Shown here: positions 38,784 to 39,778 of the stretch, one piece after another
Layout of the letters: every line of letters begins with the position of its first letter
Numbering within the stretch: position 1 is the first letter of the stretch
Program-made: the position numbers and the translations under genes
NCBI GenBank assembly: GCA_001767435.1
Contig: MEKT01000205.1
Location: 1,051-40,828 of the forward strand
Source: Acidobacteria bacterium RIFCSPLOWO2_02_FULL_65_29
GTDB lineage: Bacteria > Acidobacteriota > Vicinamibacteria > Vicinamibacterales > CAVVIG01
Direction: 5' to 3'
DNA: 39,778 nucleotides
Notes under the pieces: generated by a model
What the model saw: only the letters and a program-made list of their open reading frames with translations
What the model was told of the DNA's origin: nothing
Database searches by the model: none

Positions 38784-39778
38784 TTATTCCGCTCGAGCCC
38801 GCCGCCGCAGCCGCAGGTATCCGAGGCCTGCGAGTCCCAAGGCCAGGAGGAGAATAAAGGCCTGAGGCAGCGTCGGAACAACGAGGACGACGGTGATCGT
38901 GTACGTGATCTCGGCGAAACACCCGTTCGCATCGGTCGCTCGTACGGTGACCGTGGAGGAGCCTGCCGTAGTCGGCGTCCCCGACAGCACGCCGCCAGCC
39001 GTAAGCGTAAGCCCGGCCGGCAGGGTACCGGCGGTCACCGAGAACGTGTAAGGGGCGGTGCCGCCGCTCGCCGTGAGTGTCTGCGAGTAGGCCACGCCGA
39101 CCGTCCCGATGGGCATCGTCGGCGGAGCGATCGTAATGATGGGACAGGCGGCGGGGGCGCTACAGCCTCCGATCGTGTTGCCGCCACTGCCCGCCATCGT
39201 CACCGCACCTGTTGCACCGGTTCCCGCCAGTGCTCGGCCTTCCAGATTGGCGCCGGCACCCACCGTGATGCTTGCGTCCGCGATCACGGTTCCCCTGAAG
39301 TTGTTGCCATTGAGCGTCGCGGATGAGCCGACCCGCCAGTAGATGTTGCACGGGTTCGCGGTCCCAACCACAGTGGAAAGGACGTTCGCGGTCAGCGAGC
39401 TCCCAACGTTGAATATGAAGATCCCATTCCCGTTGAGCGTCAGGGTTGCCCCAGCCGGCAAATCGGGCGCGCCCGAAACAAAAGAATAGATGCCTGGGCC
39501 GAGCGCTCCGACTGTCGCCAGATTGTCGGGCAACACAGTACCCGGCCCCTGGGTCAGGAGCGCATTGTAGGCAGCGATGGCATCGATGCGAGCCTGCTGC
39601 ACGACGGCATCATTCGTAGTACGGACGATAAAGGGGGAAGCCGTGCTCGATGGAGGAAAGTTAGAGATGGTGGGGGTAGGGGACGAACCCACATCTCCGC
39701 GGACGAGGACGCCACTGCCGGTCGCGCCCGTCACGGCCGAGTTACCAAGGACCCCGAACTGCTGCGCGACGCCCAGTG
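38784..39778 (-). CDS. Ice-binding-like protein (DUF3494) with Ig-like domain and sorting tail, cut by window edge
   Basis: The reverse frame is open from the window edge to a TAA at 38784-38786 (about 331 codons). It starts inside the DUF3494 domain (QQFGVLGNSAVTGATGSGVL, ARIDAIAAYNALLTQGPGTV, LGPGIYSFVSGAPDLPAGAT, NPCNIYWRVGSSATLNGNNF, GTVIADASITVGAGANLEGR), continues into an He_PIG/Ig-like repeat (YSQTLTASGGTAPYTFSVTA, GTLPAGLTLTAGGVLSGTPT) and ends in VPTLPQAFILLLALGLAGLG plus an Arg-rich tail. The last part resembles the IPTL-CTERM protein-sorting signal (PTL motif, hydrophobic helix, basic end). It is probably a cell-surface ice-binding or adhesive protein; the signal peptide is outside the window. 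Confidence 0.88.
   Translation of the reverse strand, partial: LGVAQQFGVLGNSAVTGATGSGVLVRGDVGSSPTPTISNFPPSSTASPFIVRTTNDAVVQQARIDAIAAYNALLTQGPGTVLPDNLATVGALGPGIYSFVSGAPDLPAGATLTLNGNGIFIFNVGSSLTANVLSTVVGTANPCNIYWRVGSSATLNGNNFRGTVIADASITVGAGANLEGRALAGTGATGAVTMAGSGGNTIGGCSAPAACPIITIAPPTMPIGTVGVAYSQTLTASGGTAPYTFSVTAGTLPAGLTLTAGGVLSGTPTTAGSSTVTVRATDANGCFAEITYTITVVLVVPTLPQAFILLLALGLAGLGYLRLRRRARAE

Overview
The window is GC-rich bacterial chromosome. It carries many Sec- or Tat-exported enzymes, secreted proteins with a PDGKPNLNGIW-type motif, an S9 peptidase, a tricorn-like S41 protease and a short interspersed palindrome. Together these suggest a soil Acidobacteriota, most likely class Vicinamibacteria; this is inferred from gene content, as no rRNA or other marker is present. 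I see no tRNA, rRNA, CRISPR array or intact insertion sequence.

Layout. 1-12.5 kb: exported catabolic and hydrolytic genes. These are two or three reverse-strand secreted proteins, then a forward run of S9 peptidase, acetamidase/formamidase (overlapping by one base), tricorn-like protease, cyclase-family metallohydrolase, SMP-30-like lactonase, ENPP-type phosphodiesterase, and a cytochrome c/TPR gene destroyed by an internal deletion. 12.5-19.2 kb (block A, all reverse): small genes, a lipoprotein, an exported protein with kinase-like catalytic motifs, a class A penicillin-binding protein, DUF3309, a glycine-zipper protein, YtxH and a CRP/FNR regulator. 19.2-24.2 kb (reverse): two kaiB-like genes, kaiC, a phospholipase D-like gene and a metallophosphoesterase. 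A DUF4956 membrane protein gene with an overlapping partner runs the opposite way. 25.8-29.6 kb: a patchwork of DUF3185 copies, YtxH and CRP remnants, an lmo0937-type membrane peptide, a frameshifted SYLF gene, an ice-binding (DUF3494) protein and an outer-membrane barrel. 29.6-34.6 kb (block B): a lectin-like protein, remnants of the lipoprotein, PBP and DUF3309 leaders, a CPBP protease fragment, an OB-fold lipoprotein, an M48 protease, a truncated YtxH, a DksA/TraR stub, DUF3185 and a second CRP/FNR regulator. 34.7-39.8 kb: small genes, a GAF/GAF/sigma54 activator, an AAA+ sigma54-like protein without GAFTGA, and a second DUF3494 protein running off the edge.

Two patterns stand out. First, a 16-bp dyad TGTKC-N6-GMACA (the half-site spacing of CRP, but with C/G instead of A/T at the inner position) lies 35-95 bp upstream of about eight genes or divergent pairs between 13 and 35 kb, including the CRP/FNR gene at 33.9-34.6 kb. 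This looks like the operator of a local envelope-stress regulon run by one or both CRP/FNR proteins. Second, blocks A and B are largely colinear, eroded copies of one ancestral segment. In places the same promoter, leader and first codons now drive unrelated exported proteins, so promoter/leader modules have been kept and reused while coding regions were replaced.

The likely common theme is envelope maintenance under starvation, desiccation or cold: membrane peptides, YtxH, glycine-zipper lipoproteins, PBP, M48 protease, ice-binding proteins and KaiBC-type signalling. The individual families are recognisable; the regulon and block duplication are inferences from repeats visible in the sequence.
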